This document shows, one piece after another, positions 9,064 through 17,997 of a stretch of DNA of 42,152 nt. Source of the DNA: an uncultured Pseudomonadota bacterium (GTDB lineage Bacteria; Pseudomonadota; Gammaproteobacteria; Steroidobacterales; Steroidobacteraceae); NCBI GenBank assembly GCA_903898785.1, contig CAIUGU010000003.1, positions 1 to 42,152 on the forward strand, in the 5' to 3' direction. How positions within the stretch are numbered: position 1 is the stretch's first letter; every line of letters begins with the position of its first letter. The notes under the pieces were generated by a model. The model was given only the letters and a program-made list of their open reading frames with translations. It did not search any database and was not told the DNA's origin. The position numbers and the translations under genes were made by a program.

Positions 9064-9867
9064 TCAGACAAACCGGAACGCCACCGCGCCAAGCGGGCCG
9101 TAGTCGACGTGGAAGTTGTCGCCGGCTTGAGCGCCCGTCGGTCGCGTGAACGATCCCGCCAGCACGACATCGCCGGCATTCAGTTGTTCGTCGTACGGAG
9201 CGATCTTGTTCGCCAGCCACGCAACGCCCGTGGCGGGATGATTCAGCACGCCGGCGGCAAGACCCGTCTCCTCGATGACGCCATTCTTGTAGAGCAGCGC
9301 GCCCACCCAGCGCAGGTCGACCTCGTTCGGTCGCACCGGTCGCCCGCCGAGCACGATGCCTGCGTTGGCAGCGAAATCGCTGATGGTGTCGTAGACCTTG
9401 CGCATGACTTTGGTCTCGCGGTCGAACTGCTCGATGCGCGCATCGATGATCTCGATGGCCGGCGTCACATAGTCGGTCGCCGACAGCACGTCGAACAGCG
9501 TCGCACCCGGACCCTTGAGCGGCTTGCCGAGAATGAACGCGAGCTCCACCTCGATGCGCGGCGCAATGAAGCGGCTGATCTCGATGTCGCCGCCTTGTGC
9601 GAAGAACATGTCGTCCATCAGCGGCGCGAAATCAGGTTCCGTGATCTGGCTGGCCTGCTGCATGGCGCGCGAGGTCAGGCCGATCTTGCGACCCTTGATG
9701 GTGCGCCCGTCTGCCAGCTCGAGCTGGACCCAGGCTCGCTGGATCGCGTAGCCGTCCTCGATCGTCATCTCCGGAAAGCGCTTCGAGAAGTGCCGCACCT
9801 GGATGCGGCTCTTGCGTGCGTCGTAGAGCTCGCGAGCCAGCTGGACGATGGTGTTCTGTGGCAGCAT
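9064..9867 (-). CDS. hpaH: 2-oxo-hept-4-ene-1,7-dioate hydratase (HpaH/HpcG)
   Basis: Metal-dependent hydratase of the FAH-like hydratase/decarboxylase family. It adds water to 2-oxohept-4-ene-1,7-dioate to give the substrate of HpaI. From the ATG at 9867 it is 267 residues, the same as E. coli HpaH. It reads [18 protein letters not shown] at the start, and the mid-protein segment [21 protein letters not shown] carries the metal-binding glutamates of the family. The end has [24 protein letters not shown] precedes the start. It sits 10 bases after hpaF and 10 bases before hpaI, so all three are surely co-transcribed. Confidence 0.93.
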   Translation of the reverse strand: MLPQNTIVQLARELYDARKSRIQVRHFSKRFPEMTIEDGYAIQRAWVQLELADGRTIKGRKIGLTSRAMQQASQITEPDFAPLMDDMFFAQGGDIEISRFIAPRIEVELAFILGKPLKGPGATLFDVLSATDYVTPAIEIIDARIEQFDRETKVMRKVYDTISDFAANAGIVLGGRPVRPNEVDLRWVGALLYKNGVIEETGLAAGVLNHPATGVAWLANKIAPYDEQLNAGDVVLAGSFTRPTGAQAGDNFHVDYGPLGAVAFRFV

Positions 9868-9877
9868 GAGTCGACCT

Positions 9878-10312
9878 TTAGGTAGTTCTGTTGAAGAGCG
9901 GGTGCAGGCTGCTGTGCTTGGCGTCGAAGACCTCCGCACCGACGTCGATCTGCAGCGTCACGCCCATGTGCATCGTGGCCATCAACGGCTCGAAGTGCGC
10001 TTTGGCCACCGATGCCAGTGCGGCGCCCACTGCCTGCTGCACCGCTTCGCTGCGGTTCCGGCCCATGCGGAGGTTCAGGTACGCAAAGCCGTAGTCACCG
10101 TCACCCCCCGCGGCTCGTCCGGCTGCCCCCCCATCGCTGATCGCGAAATGCGGTGCCGGATAGGCCAACACACGTGTTCCACCGGGCGGGAATACGGCCT
10201 TGCCCGCTTCGTCACGCTGCTCAAGCAACGTGTCGGCCAGGCGCCTGCACAGCAATGACATATCGCTGCGCGAATCGAGATTGCCGCTGTACAGGATGAC
10301 GAGGTGTGGCAT
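9878..10312 (-). CDS. hpaF: 5-carboxymethyl-2-hydroxymuconate delta-isomerase (HpaF/HpcD)
   Basis: Small trimeric isomerase of the tautomerase superfamily that shifts the double bond of 5-carboxymethyl-2-hydroxymuconate. It is 144 residues; typical members are about 125. The start [13 protein letters not shown] places Pro2 as the N-terminal catalytic proline after Met removal, as in the family. Further conserved elements are the Arg-containing [12 protein letters not shown] region and the C-terminal domain ending in HPLFNRTT. A glycine- and alanine-rich stretch (about 82-92) looks like a small insertion. It is located between hpaD and hpaH with short gaps. Confidence 0.92.
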   Translation of the reverse strand: MPHLVILYSGNLDSRSDMSLLCRRLADTLLEQRDEAGKAVFPPGGTRVLAYPAPHFAISDGGAAGRAAGGDGDYGFAYLNLRMGRNRSEAVQQAVGAALASVAKAHFEPLMATMHMGVTLQIDVGAEVFDAKHSSLHPLFNRTT

Positions 10313-10333
10313 GGGGTGCGCCGGGGTTCGGAC

Positions 10334-11260
10334 CTAGAGCCGGGTGGCGACCGAAGAATACCCTTCGGCGCTGGAGGCCACCGCCTTCGGGATCGCGCGC
10401 CCGTCCTGCGGCGTCACCGGGAAGATCGCATTGATCTGGCCAGTGCCTGAGGCGCCGAAGTACGGCGTGATCACCTCAACCGGCGCGTCATAGGCGGACC
10501 ACCCGAGCAGACCGAGCAGCATGGCGGTGTCGTGCATGAATCCCTCACCATGACCCTTGGCGGCATACTCGGGGAGCATCGCGCAGAAATCGGCCCACTG
10601 CGCCTTCTGCCACATCTCGACGACGCGGTGATCGAGCTGCTCAAGGAACGGACTCCAGATCTTGAACGCGTATTCCGGCGCCAAGCCGTTTTGCGCGAAG
10701 CGGTGACTCAAGGAACCGCTGGCCAGAAACGCCACCGTACCGTCGTAGTGCTCCTCTACCGCCTTGCGCATCGCCCATCCAAGGCGAGCACTGTCGTTGA
10801 GGTAGTGCACCGTGCACAGCGCCGAGACCGAGATCACCTTGAAGTGCTGGTCGGTATTCATGTAGCGCATCGGCACCAGAGTGCCGTACTCGGGACCCAG
10901 GGTGGTGGCCGGGTGTGCGAGGGTCTCCACGCCGCATTCCGTCGCCACGCGCGCCAGCAACTGCCCCAGCTCCGCATTTCCCGGAAAGCAGTAATGCAGG
11001 TTGCTGATGAAATGCGGCAGCTCATTGCTGGTGTAAGTGCCTTCGAACTGCGGCGCGCAGTTGATGTGGTAATTGGCGTTGACCAGCCAGTGCGTATCGA
11101 AGACCACGATCGTGTCCACGCCCAGATCGCGGCACCGCCTGCCGATCTCGATATGTCCGTCGATGGCATCCTGGCGAGTACCCTTGCGTGGGCCCTCGAG
11201 TTCGCTCAGGTACATGGACGGAACGTGGGTGATCTTGGCGGCGAGAGCTACTTTTCCCAT
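10334..11260 (-). CDS. hpaD: 3,4-dihydroxyphenylacetate 2,3-dioxygenase (HpaD/HpcB)
   Basis: Ring-cleaving extradiol dioxygenase of the class III (LigB) family. It opens homoprotocatechuate at the 2,3 position to 5-carboxymethyl-2-hydroxymuconate semialdehyde. It is 308 residues starting MGKVALAAKITHVPSMYL, which carries a probable iron-ligand histidine. Further conserved stretches are FDTHWLVNANYHIN, the acid-base histidine region near LAHPATTLGPEYGTLVP and the SGSLSHRF motif (about 180-190). It lies between hpaE and hpaF. The enzyme defines homoprotocatechuate, rather than catechol, as the ring-fission substrate of this cluster. Confidence 0.95.
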   Translation of the reverse strand: MGKVALAAKITHVPSMYLSELEGPRKGTRQDAIDGHIEIGRRCRDLGVDTIVVFDTHWLVNANYHINCAPQFEGTYTSNELPHFISNLHYCFPGNAELGQLLARVATECGVETLAHPATTLGPEYGTLVPMRYMNTDQHFKVISVSALCTVHYLNDSARLGWAMRKAVEEHYDGTVAFLASGSLSHRFAQNGLAPEYAFKIWSPFLEQLDHRVVEMWQKAQWADFCAMLPEYAAKGHGEGFMHDTAMLLGLLGWSAYDAPVEVITPYFGASGTGQINAIFPVTPQDGRAIPKAVASSAEGYSSVATRL

Positions 11261-11293
11261 GGGATTCTCGATGTGCTGCTGGGCGTCCGGAAG

Positions 11294-12757
11294 TCAGACG
11301 CCCCAGTGGGGTATGTGGTGGGAACCCAGTGATACGGCGACATTCTTCGGCTCGAGGAACACCTCGTAGCTCCAGGTCCCGCCTTCGCGTCCGGTGCCGC
11401 TTGCTTTGGTGCCGCCGAATGGCTGGCGCAGGTCGCGCACGTTCTGGCTGTTGACGAAGCACATGCCCGCCTCGATACCCGCCGCGACGCGGTGTGCCCG
11501 GCCGATGTTCTCGGTCCAGACATAGCTCGACAGGCCATAGGCGATGTCGTTGGCCTGGCGAATGGCGTCGGCCTCGTCGTCGAACGGAATCAGGCAGGCC
11601 ACGGGCCCGAAGATCTCTTCCTGCGCAATGCGCATCCGGTTGTTGACGTCGGCGAACACGGTCGGCTTGACGAAATTGCCATTGCGCATCGAGGCCGGGA
11701 GATCCGGCGCATCGAGCCCCCCGCACAGCATCGTCGCGCCTTCGCGGGTACCGAGCTCGATGTAGCTGCGCACCTTGGCAAGGTGGGCCGGACTGATCAT
11801 GGGCCCGATCAGCGTCTTGTCATCCATCGGGTCGCCGACGGCAAGTCGCTTCGCGCGCTCGACGAATTTCTGGACAAACGTCGGGTAGATCGACTTCTGG
11901 ACCAGGATGCGTGAGCCAGCGGTGCAGCGTTCACCGTTGAGCGAGAAGACCATGAAGAGGGCCGCATCCAGCGCGCGCGCCATGTCCGCGTCGTCGAAGA
12001 TGACAAACGGGCTCTTGCCGCCCAGCTCCATGCTGAACTTCTTCAGCCCCGCGTTCTGCACGATGCGGTTGCCGGTGACCGTCGACCCGGTGAACGAGAT
12101 CGCGCGGACATCAGGATGGGCACACAGCGGCTCGCCCGCCTCACGGCCGTACCCGTGTACGAGATTGAGGACGCCCGGCGGCAACCCCGCCTCTGTAGCC
12201 AGTTCGGCAAAGCGCGAAATCGACAGCGGCGACAGCTCGCTCATCTTCAGCACCGCCGTGTTGCCGAACGCCAGGCAAGGGGCAATCTTCCACGTGCCGG
12301 TCATGAAGGGCACGTTCCACGGACTGATCAGTGCGCAGACCCCGACCGGATGAAACAGCGTGTAGTTCAGGTGCGTCGGCGTCGGGTAGGTGTGGCCATC
12401 GACGCGCGTACACATCTCGGCAAAGTAGTAGAAATTGTCGGCCGCGCGAGGCACCAGCTGCTTGCGTGTCTGGGCAATCACCTGGCCGCAATCGCGGGTC
12501 TCGGCCTCTGACAGCTCCGGTACATGCTGGGCGATCAGGTCTCCGAGTTTGCGCATCATCGCCGCCCGCTCGGTCGCCGGGCGTGCGGCCCACGCGGGAA
12601 ACGCAGCCTTGGCGGCGGCGACGGCCGCGTTGACGTCATCCGCCGTGCCGGAGGCAACTTCGGCAAGGACTTCCTGCGTCGCCGGATTGATCGTCTGGAA
12701 ATAGTCGCGGCCCTTGGTCGCCTTGCCATTGATCAGGTGTTCAACTCGCATTGTCAT
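11294..12757 (-). CDS. hpaE: 5-carboxymethyl-2-hydroxymuconate semialdehyde dehydrogenase (HpaE/HpcC)
   Basis: NAD-dependent aldehyde dehydrogenase that oxidises the ring-fission semialdehyde to the dicarboxylate. It is 487 residues, the length of E. coli HpaE (488). Key residues are visible: Asn148 in SPWNVPF, Glu244 in MELGGKSP and the nucleophile Cys278 in NGERCTAGSRI. The family ending LRQPFGGTKASGTGREGG is also present. AAGGA precedes the two closely spaced ATG codons at 12757 and 12751, either of which may be used. A TTG at 12775 overlapping the hpaG2 stop is a third possibility. It lies between hpaG2 and hpaD. Confidence 0.95.
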   Translation of the reverse strand: MTMRVEHLINGKATKGRDYFQTINPATQEVLAEVASGTADDVNAAVAAAKAAFPAWAARPATERAAMMRKLGDLIAQHVPELSEAETRDCGQVIAQTRKQLVPRAADNFYYFAEMCTRVDGHTYPTPTHLNYTLFHPVGVCALISPWNVPFMTGTWKIAPCLAFGNTAVLKMSELSPLSISRFAELATEAGLPPGVLNLVHGYGREAGEPLCAHPDVRAISFTGSTVTGNRIVQNAGLKKFSMELGGKSPFVIFDDADMARALDAALFMVFSLNGERCTAGSRILVQKSIYPTFVQKFVERAKRLAVGDPMDDKTLIGPMISPAHLAKVRSYIELGTREGATMLCGGLDAPDLPASMRNGNFVKPTVFADVNNRMRIAQEEIFGPVACLIPFDDEADAIRQANDIAYGLSSYVWTENIGRAHRVAAGIEAGMCFVNSQNVRDLRQPFGGTKASGTGREGGTWSYEVFLEPKNVAVSLGSHHIPHWGV

Positions 12758-12771
12758 GGGTTCCTTGTGAC

Positions 12772-13539
12772 TCAACGCCCGAATTCCGCATCACCGACGA
12801 TCGTGTTGGTCAGCCGCCCGATTCCGTCGATCTCCGTGACGACAACATCCCCGACGTTCACGTTGACAACGCCATCAGGCGTACCGGTGAGGATGACGTC
12901 TCCGACACCAAGGGTCATGAACGAACTGAGGTACTCGATCAAGGCCGGGATATCCGAGATCATGTCGCGCGTGCAGCCCTTTTGCGTGACCACGCCATTG
13001 ACCAGCGTACGCAATTGCAGGTCGTGCGGCGTCGGCACGTCGGCGGCGTCGACGAGCCAGGGGCCGAGCACGGTGCACGTGTCCCGGTTCTTCACGCGCA
13101 GGTTCGGCCGGTAGTAGTTTTCCAGGTAATCGCGCACGGCATAGTCGTTTGCAACGCTATAGCCGGAGATGTACTGCATGGCATCCTCACGCCTGACACC
13201 CTTCGCGGCGCGCCCGATGATCACTGCGAGCTCGCACTCGTAGTGCATGAACTTCACATCCGCCGGGCGACGCGTCTGTCCGCGATGGCCGATCAGCGCG
13301 CCCCGGCTCTTCAGGAACGCCAGCGGCTCATCCTTGGTGGTGACCGTCAGCTCCTTGGCCAGCTCCTTGACATGATCAGCATAGTTCAGCCCAAGTGCGA
13401 TGACGGTACCTACCTCGAACGGCGGGAGCCAGACCACGGCCTCTTCGGCGAGCACTCGCCCATCGGCGAGCTGCAGCCCCGCCGGATGTTCGGTGGCATC
13501 ATGGATGGCGCCACCGTACGCAACCCTTGCGCGCTTCAT
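12772..13539 (-). CDS. hpaG2: Homoprotocatechuate pathway isomerase/decarboxylase subunit HpaG2
   Basis: FAH-family enzyme corresponding to the second half of E. coli HpaG (HpcE), the bifunctional isomerase/decarboxylase that removes CO2 from 5-oxo-pent-3-ene-1,2,5-tricarboxylate. It is 255 residues starting MKRARVAYGGAIHDA. The metal-binding glutamates lie in MHYECELAVIIGRAAKG (about 115-131), and the end GDVILTGTPDGVVNVNVGDVV is typical. Its ATG overlaps the hpaG1 stop (ATGA), which implies coupled translation of the two halves. The two halves are fused in enteric bacteria and separate here. Confidence 0.92.
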   Translation of the reverse strand: MKRARVAYGGAIHDATEHPAGLQLADGRVLAEEAVVWLPPFEVGTVIALGLNYADHVKELAKELTVTTKDEPLAFLKSRGALIGHRGQTRRPADVKFMHYECELAVIIGRAAKGVRREDAMQYISGYSVANDYAVRDYLENYYRPNLRVKNRDTCTVLGPWLVDAADVPTPHDLQLRTLVNGVVTQKGCTRDMISDIPALIEYLSSFMTLGVGDVILTGTPDGVVNVNVGDVVVTEIDGIGRLTNTIVGDAEFGR

Positions 13540-14309
13540 GCAACGCCCCTTGCCGCCGCAACCAGCGTGTTCTCGAGCCGACCCACGCCCTGGATCGCAA
13601 TCGTCACGGTCTGGCCCGCGCGGGCGCGCGGTGCACCCGACGCCACGCCGACCATCAGCACGTCGCCCGGATACAGCGTCATGAACTCGGTGACGTCGGC
13701 GATCAGGCGCGGAATCGGCCGCACGAGCCCTGCAGTGCTGGACCGCTGCACGATCTCTCCGTCGATTGCGACAGTGATGTCGAGCGCATCGGCGTCCGGC
13801 ACCAGGGCGCGCGCGACGACAGCCGGACCGATCGGACAGAAGCCGTCACGGCACTTGAATCGCATCGAGGGCCGATAGAAGGAGGCATGCGGCACGCTGA
13901 TGTCGTTGACGACCGTGTAGCCCGCCACGAACTCAAGGGCCCCGTCTGCTGGCACGTTTGAAGCCGTACGACCAATGACGATCCCGAGCGTGGCGCCGAT
14001 CTCGAGCTCGGGCGCATCGCCTGGGACCACCACGGGCACGCGGTGGCCGATGACCGTGTTTCTGGGCTTGATGTACAAGATGGGCGCCTGAGGGGGCGCC
14101 TTGTAGGGCGCCACGTTGACCTGGTCGCCGAGTGCGGCCAGCGCATCACGATGATTCAGAAGCGTGCCGTAGACGGTGCCACCGGTGGGTGGCAGAAAGG
14201 CCTGCCGGTGACCCGCAGTGGAGGCCAGTGCATCCCAATAATCCAGGGGCGCTTCTGTCGCGAGCGGCACACCCTGCGGATGTGCAAGGGCCTGGTTTAC
14301 CACGAGCAT
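13536..14309 (-). CDS. hpaG1: Homoprotocatechuate pathway isomerase/decarboxylase subunit HpaG1
   Basis: FAH-family enzyme matching the first half of E. coli HpaG. The core from about residue 45 (GTVYGTLLNHRDALAALG) through QAPILYIKPRNTVIG, LEIGATLGIVIGRTA, FYRPSMRFKCRDGFCPIG and GDVLMVGVASG follows the family closely. It is 257 residues, with about 44 extra at the N-terminus compared with the enteric domain. The start is well supported by AAGGAGG upstream of the ATG at 14309, so the extension seems real. It lies 28 bases after the MFS gene and overlaps hpaG2 by four bases. Confidence 0.9.
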   Translation of the reverse strand: MLVVNQALAHPQGVPLATEAPLDYWDALASTAGHRQAFLPPTGGTVYGTLLNHRDALAALGDQVNVAPYKAPPQAPILYIKPRNTVIGHRVPVVVPGDAPELEIGATLGIVIGRTASNVPADGALEFVAGYTVVNDISVPHASFYRPSMRFKCRDGFCPIGPAVVARALVPDADALDITVAIDGEIVQRSSTAGLVRPIPRLIADVTEFMTLYPGDVLMVGVASGAPRARAGQTVTIAIQGVGRLENTLVAAARGVA

Positions 14310-14337
14310 CTACGCGAGCCCTCCTTACGCAAGTGCC

Positions 14338-15681
14338 TCATGTGTGAACACGCGGGATATGACGACGCACGATCATGAGCGCCACCAGCGTCGCAAGCAT
14401 CGCCGACCCCAGGAGTGTCAGGTAAGCCGTCGCTCCCCCCGCCGTAATGACGGCCGCACCGACGAATGAACTCAGGATCGCTCCAAACCGTCCGAAGCCC
14501 AGTGCCGAGGCCGTGCCGGTCGCACGTACGGCCGTCGGATAGACATAGGCGCACAGCGCATACATCGTCGACTGTGCGGCATTGACGAACAGGCCGTGCA
14601 GGCCGATGCCGACGATGAACAGGTTTGTATTCTGCGCGACGTCCACGCCCTGCAGCAGGTAGGCACTGGCGGCGGCGCCCAGGCAGCAGATCGCCAGCGG
14701 CCAACGGGAACCGAAATGCGCAATGGTCCAGGCGCAGATCAGCGCCCCGAACACGCCGCCCAGGTTGTAGGCAGTCAAGCCGGACCCGGCCACTGCCGGC
14801 GACAGGCCTTCCGCGGCGAGCATCGTGGGCAGCCAGCTGAAGGCGCTGTAGGAAGCCAGCAGGCACATGAAGAAGGCCGCCCAGATCGCCAACGTGTCTC
14901 GCGCCTGCCCGCCACTGAACAGCGAAGTGAAACCGGTGCGTTTCTCGGCGGCCTGCTCGGAGACGTCGGTGAACGCAGTGCCCGCGGCGGTGGGTCGCGC
15001 CATGCGGGACAGCAGTTTGCCCAGCTCGGGCCAACGAGACGGTCGGCGCGCAAGGAAACGCGGCGACTCGGGCATAACGAAGTACAGCACCACACTGGAG
15101 GCCATCGCGAACGTGCCGCCCAGCCAGAACAGCGTGCGCCAGCCGTAGCCAGGCAGGATGACGCTTGAAAACAGCCCCGCGACCATGCCACCGAGGGGAT
15201 AGCAGACGATCGTCGCCGTCACTGCCACGGTTCGAAGGCGTGCCGGTGTGTACTCCGCCGTCATCGTGGTCGCACTGGGCAGTGCACCGCCGATCCCCAG
15301 ACCCGCAACGAAGCGGAGCATGGCAATCGTCAGGATGTCGTTCGCAAAGCCGATCGCGAACGTCGCTCCGCCGAACAGGAAGATACTGGCAATGAGGACG
15401 ATCCGGCGGCCGAAACGATCCGCGAACAGGCCTGCACCGGCGCTCCCGGCCGCCATGCCCAGCAGGCCCGCTGCCACTGCCGGCGCGAAGGCACCCCGGG
15501 TGATGCCCCACTCCGCGATGATCGAAGGGATGGCGAAGCCGATCAGCTGTCCGTCGAACCCGTCCATCACCATCGCGAATGCGGCCATCGCGACGACGAA
15601 CTTTTGCATTACGGAGAACGGGCCCTCATCGAGGACCTTGCCGATGTCGACGGAGGCTTTCGGCGCAGAATCGTGGCTCAT
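14338..15681 (-). CDS. MFS transporter, aromatic acid:H+ symporter (AAHS) type
   Basis: Twelve-helix inner-membrane proton symporter, 447 residues. Helix 1 carries the AAHS signature DGFDGQLIGFAIPSI (about 34-48). The loop between helices 2 and 3 has GLFADRFGRRIVLI, and helix 4 has RFVAGLGIGGALPSATTMTAEYTPARLR. These features are like PcaK, BenK and MhpT, which import aromatic acids. Its place between the PQQ dehydrogenase and hpaG1 suggests it imports 4-hydroxyphenylacetate or homoprotocatechuate. Enteric hpa clusters use HpaX, of another MFS subfamily. A GTG at 15696 overlapping the upstream stop is an alternative start. Substrate assignment is inference. Confidence 0.88.
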   Translation of the reverse strand: MSHDSAPKASVDIGKVLDEGPFSVMQKFVVAMAAFAMVMDGFDGQLIGFAIPSIIAEWGITRGAFAPAVAAGLLGMAAGSAGAGLFADRFGRRIVLIASIFLFGGATFAIGFANDILTIAMLRFVAGLGIGGALPSATTMTAEYTPARLRTVAVTATIVCYPLGGMVAGLFSSVILPGYGWRTLFWLGGTFAMASSVVLYFVMPESPRFLARRPSRWPELGKLLSRMARPTAAGTAFTDVSEQAAEKRTGFTSLFSGGQARDTLAIWAAFFMCLLASYSAFSWLPTMLAAEGLSPAVAGSGLTAYNLGGVFGALICAWTIAHFGSRWPLAICCLGAAASAYLLQGVDVAQNTNLFIVGIGLHGLFVNAAQSTMYALCAYVYPTAVRATGTASALGFGRFGAILSSFVGAAVITAGGATAYLTLLGSAMLATLVALMIVRRHIPRVHT

Positions 15682-15692
15682 GCTTGGGTTCG

Positions 15693-17879
15693 TCACTGCT
15701 TCGAGTCCTCGTTGGCGCGGGCAACCACGTAGGCCCTGACGGCCTCTGCATCGTCGGGCGTCAGGTCGCGTGAAAAGCCCACCATGCCATTGTCCTTCAG
15801 CGCGCCCCCGATCACCACGGCCTGCCACGCATCGCGATCACCGGCCATGGCTGAGTGCCGCAGTTCCGGCAAGACCCCGCCCGAGCGCACGCCATCCCCG
15901 TGACAACCACCACAGGTCCGTGCGTATACCTGCGCGCCAAGCGCGATTTGTGCTGTCGAACCGAATGGCCGTGGCGGCGGCGCGGAAGAGACGGCGCTCG
16001 CCTGCAACTCAGGCAGCGTGGCGGTTCCATCGAGCGAAAACGTGAGGACGCGGCTGCGATTGGGGCGGTCATTGCTCTTCTTCGCCATCTCGCCCAGCAG
16101 GAGCGGATAGACCCCTCCCCAGCCGACAACGATCGAGACGTACTGCTTGCCGTTGACCGCGTAGGTCATCGGCGGCGCGACAATGCCGCTCTGCGCCGGG
16201 AAGGACCAGAGTTTGCGACCATCCTTGGCGTCATACGCCACCAGATCGCCTGCAGCGGTTCCCCCGAACAGCAGCCCGCTCGCAGTCGTGAGCATGCCGC
16301 CGTTCCAGGGGCCGGCAAGATCGACCGACCACGCCGCGCTGCGCTTGACCGGGTCCCAGGCAACGATCTGGCCCCGCAAACCGGCTTTGACCGCCGCAAC
16401 GATGGCCTTGTCCGCCGGCATGGTTGCCTTGGCCAGGTCGACGCCGAGATTGACCGCTTGCTGCTTCCACTCGAAATGATCGTCGGGAATGTAGGGCGTG
16501 GCGATCTCGTTGACCGGGAAGTAGACCAGGCCCGTCGACCGGTTAAAGGCCATGGGGTGCCAGTTGTGGCCGCCCAGGAGTCCAGGCAGGGACACCCAGG
16601 GCTTGCCTGTCTTGTTGTAGAAGGCCTCCGGATTGATCATCGGGCGGCCCGTGGCCATGTCCACGCCGGTGGTCCATGTCTGCTTGACGTAGCCGTCGGC
16701 CGAAATCAGCTTCCCGTCAGTGCGGTCGATGACGTAGAAGAACCCGTTCTTGGGCGCCTGCATCAGCACCTTGCGCGGCTTGCCGTCAATCATCAGGTCG
16801 GCAAGGATCATGTGCTGGGTGGCGGTGTAGTCCCACTGGTCGCCCGGGGTTTCCTGGTAGTGCCAGACGTACTCGCCCGTCTGCGGCCTGAGCGCGACGA
16901 TCGAGGCGACGAACAGGTTGTCCCCGCCCCCGGGCGAGCGGATGTTCTGGTTCCACGGACCGCTGTTGCCCACGCCGATATACAGCAGGTCGAGATCGGG
17001 ATCGTAGGCCATCGAATCCCAGACCGTGCCCCCCCCGCCGACGGTATCAGGCTTGCCCATCCACGTGGCGTCCGCGAGCTTTGCCATGATCTCGTCCGAG
17101 GCCGCGCCGTCCTTGACGCCCGCTTTGCCCGGAACCGTATAGAACCGCCAGGCGAGTTTGCCCGTCTCCATGTCATACGCACTGACATAGCCACGCACGG
17201 CGTACTCCGCGCCGCCATTGCCAATGATGACCTTGCCCGCGACCAGACGGGGCGCACCCGTGATGGTGTAGTTCTGCGCCTGGTCTACCGTATCGACAAC
17301 CCACATTTCCTTGCCGGTTTGCGCATCGAGCGCGACCAGGCGCCCGTCGTAGGTGCCAACGAATACCCGGCCGTTTTCCACTGCCACGCCGCGGTTGACC
17401 ACGTCGCAGCAGCCCTTCGCGCCAGCCTCGCCAGGCACCTTGGGGTCGTAGGACCACAGCAGCGTGCCCGATGCGGCATCGAACGCCTGCACCTTCGACC
17501 ACGCCGAGGTCGTGAACAGCTTCCCGCCCACCATGATCGGAGTGGCTTCCTGCCCGCGGCTGGTATCGAGATCGTGGAACCAGGCCAGCTTCAGGCCTGC
17601 GACAGTGTCCGGCTTGATCTGCTCGAGCGGGCTGAACCGGTCTTCCGACAGGTTGAAGCCGTGACGCGCCCATTCGCCCTGCGCGGGCTCGGCGAGCGGA
17701 GCAACGGCAGGTGCGACGACCTTCGATGCCGTATCCGATGCACTGCCGCAGCCGGCCATCTGCACTGCAAGAATGGCAGCGAGTGCAATCGAGGCGAATG
17801 ACCCGCCGGTCGTTCGTGACGCTCCATGCTGCCCGGCCCGACCCTGCGCCGTCCGCAGCTCCGACGACTCCCCTCTCAT
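15693..17879 (-). CDS. PQQ-dependent quinohaemoprotein alcohol dehydrogenase, methanol/ethanol family
   Basis: Periplasmic oxidation of an alcohol with PQQ as cofactor and electron transfer through its own haem c. From the ATG at 17879, preceded by AAGGAGA, it is 728 residues. The hydrophobic segment SIALAAILAVQMAGC ends in a lipobox-like Cys44, so it may be a lipoprotein. The eight-bladed propeller has the adjacent cysteine pair Cys157-Cys158 (KGCCDVV), which forms the disulfide ring seen over PQQ in this family. The C-terminal cytochrome domain has CGGCH (656-660) and a likely Met ligand in NGMVGFS. It is the first gene of the hpa operon, so its substrate probably leads into that pathway. 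An in-frame extension to 18362 runs over the divergent gene and is rejected. No PQQ synthesis genes are in the window. Confidence 0.93.
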   Translation of the reverse strand: MRGESSELRTAQGRAGQHGASRTTGGSFASIALAAILAVQMAGCGSASDTASKVVAPAVAPLAEPAQGEWARHGFNLSEDRFSPLEQIKPDTVAGLKLAWFHDLDTSRGQEATPIMVGGKLFTTSAWSKVQAFDAASGTLLWSYDPKVPGEAGAKGCCDVVNRGVAVENGRVFVGTYDGRLVALDAQTGKEMWVVDTVDQAQNYTITGAPRLVAGKVIIGNGGAEYAVRGYVSAYDMETGKLAWRFYTVPGKAGVKDGAASDEIMAKLADATWMGKPDTVGGGGTVWDSMAYDPDLDLLYIGVGNSGPWNQNIRSPGGGDNLFVASIVALRPQTGEYVWHYQETPGDQWDYTATQHMILADLMIDGKPRKVLMQAPKNGFFYVIDRTDGKLISADGYVKQTWTTGVDMATGRPMINPEAFYNKTGKPWVSLPGLLGGHNWHPMAFNRSTGLVYFPVNEIATPYIPDDHFEWKQQAVNLGVDLAKATMPADKAIVAAVKAGLRGQIVAWDPVKRSAAWSVDLAGPWNGGMLTTASGLLFGGTAAGDLVAYDAKDGRKLWSFPAQSGIVAPPMTYAVNGKQYVSIVVGWGGVYPLLLGEMAKKSNDRPNRSRVLTFSLDGTATLPELQASAVSSAPPPRPFGSTAQIALGAQVYARTCGGCHGDGVRSGGVLPELRHSAMAGDRDAWQAVVIGGALKDNGMVGFSRDLTPDDAEAVRAYVVARANEDSKQ

Positions 17880-17937
17880 GCCCTGTTCTCCTTGTCCCCG
17901 GCGCCGCACCAGAGGCGCGACTCTGTACCGGGATAAC

Positions 17938-17949
17938 TTATCATGATAA
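17938..17949. promoter_or_regulatory. Perfect palindrome TTATCATGATAA, candidate HpaR operator between divergent operons
   Basis: A 12-bp perfect palindrome lies in the 118-base region between the PQQ-dehydrogenase operon and the divergent aldehyde dehydrogenase. It extends to 18 bp with one mismatched pair on each side (AAC on the left, TTT on the right). It overlaps a good -10 hexamer, GATAAT (17945-17950), for the plus-strand gene. This is the size and symmetry expected for a MarR-family dimer, and hpaR is encoded 1.6 kb away. Binding by HpaR is inference. Confidence 0.6.
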
Positions 17950-17997
17950 TTTAAACCCGCAATACCCTGCAGTAGGTCAACAGGTGAGAGAAGAGCC

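Noticed and set aside
15855-17801. Open frame of about 650 codons opposite the PQQ dehydrogenase
   Set aside because: Antisense shadow; the minus-strand gene has a signal sequence, cysteine pair and haem motif, while this frame has nothing.
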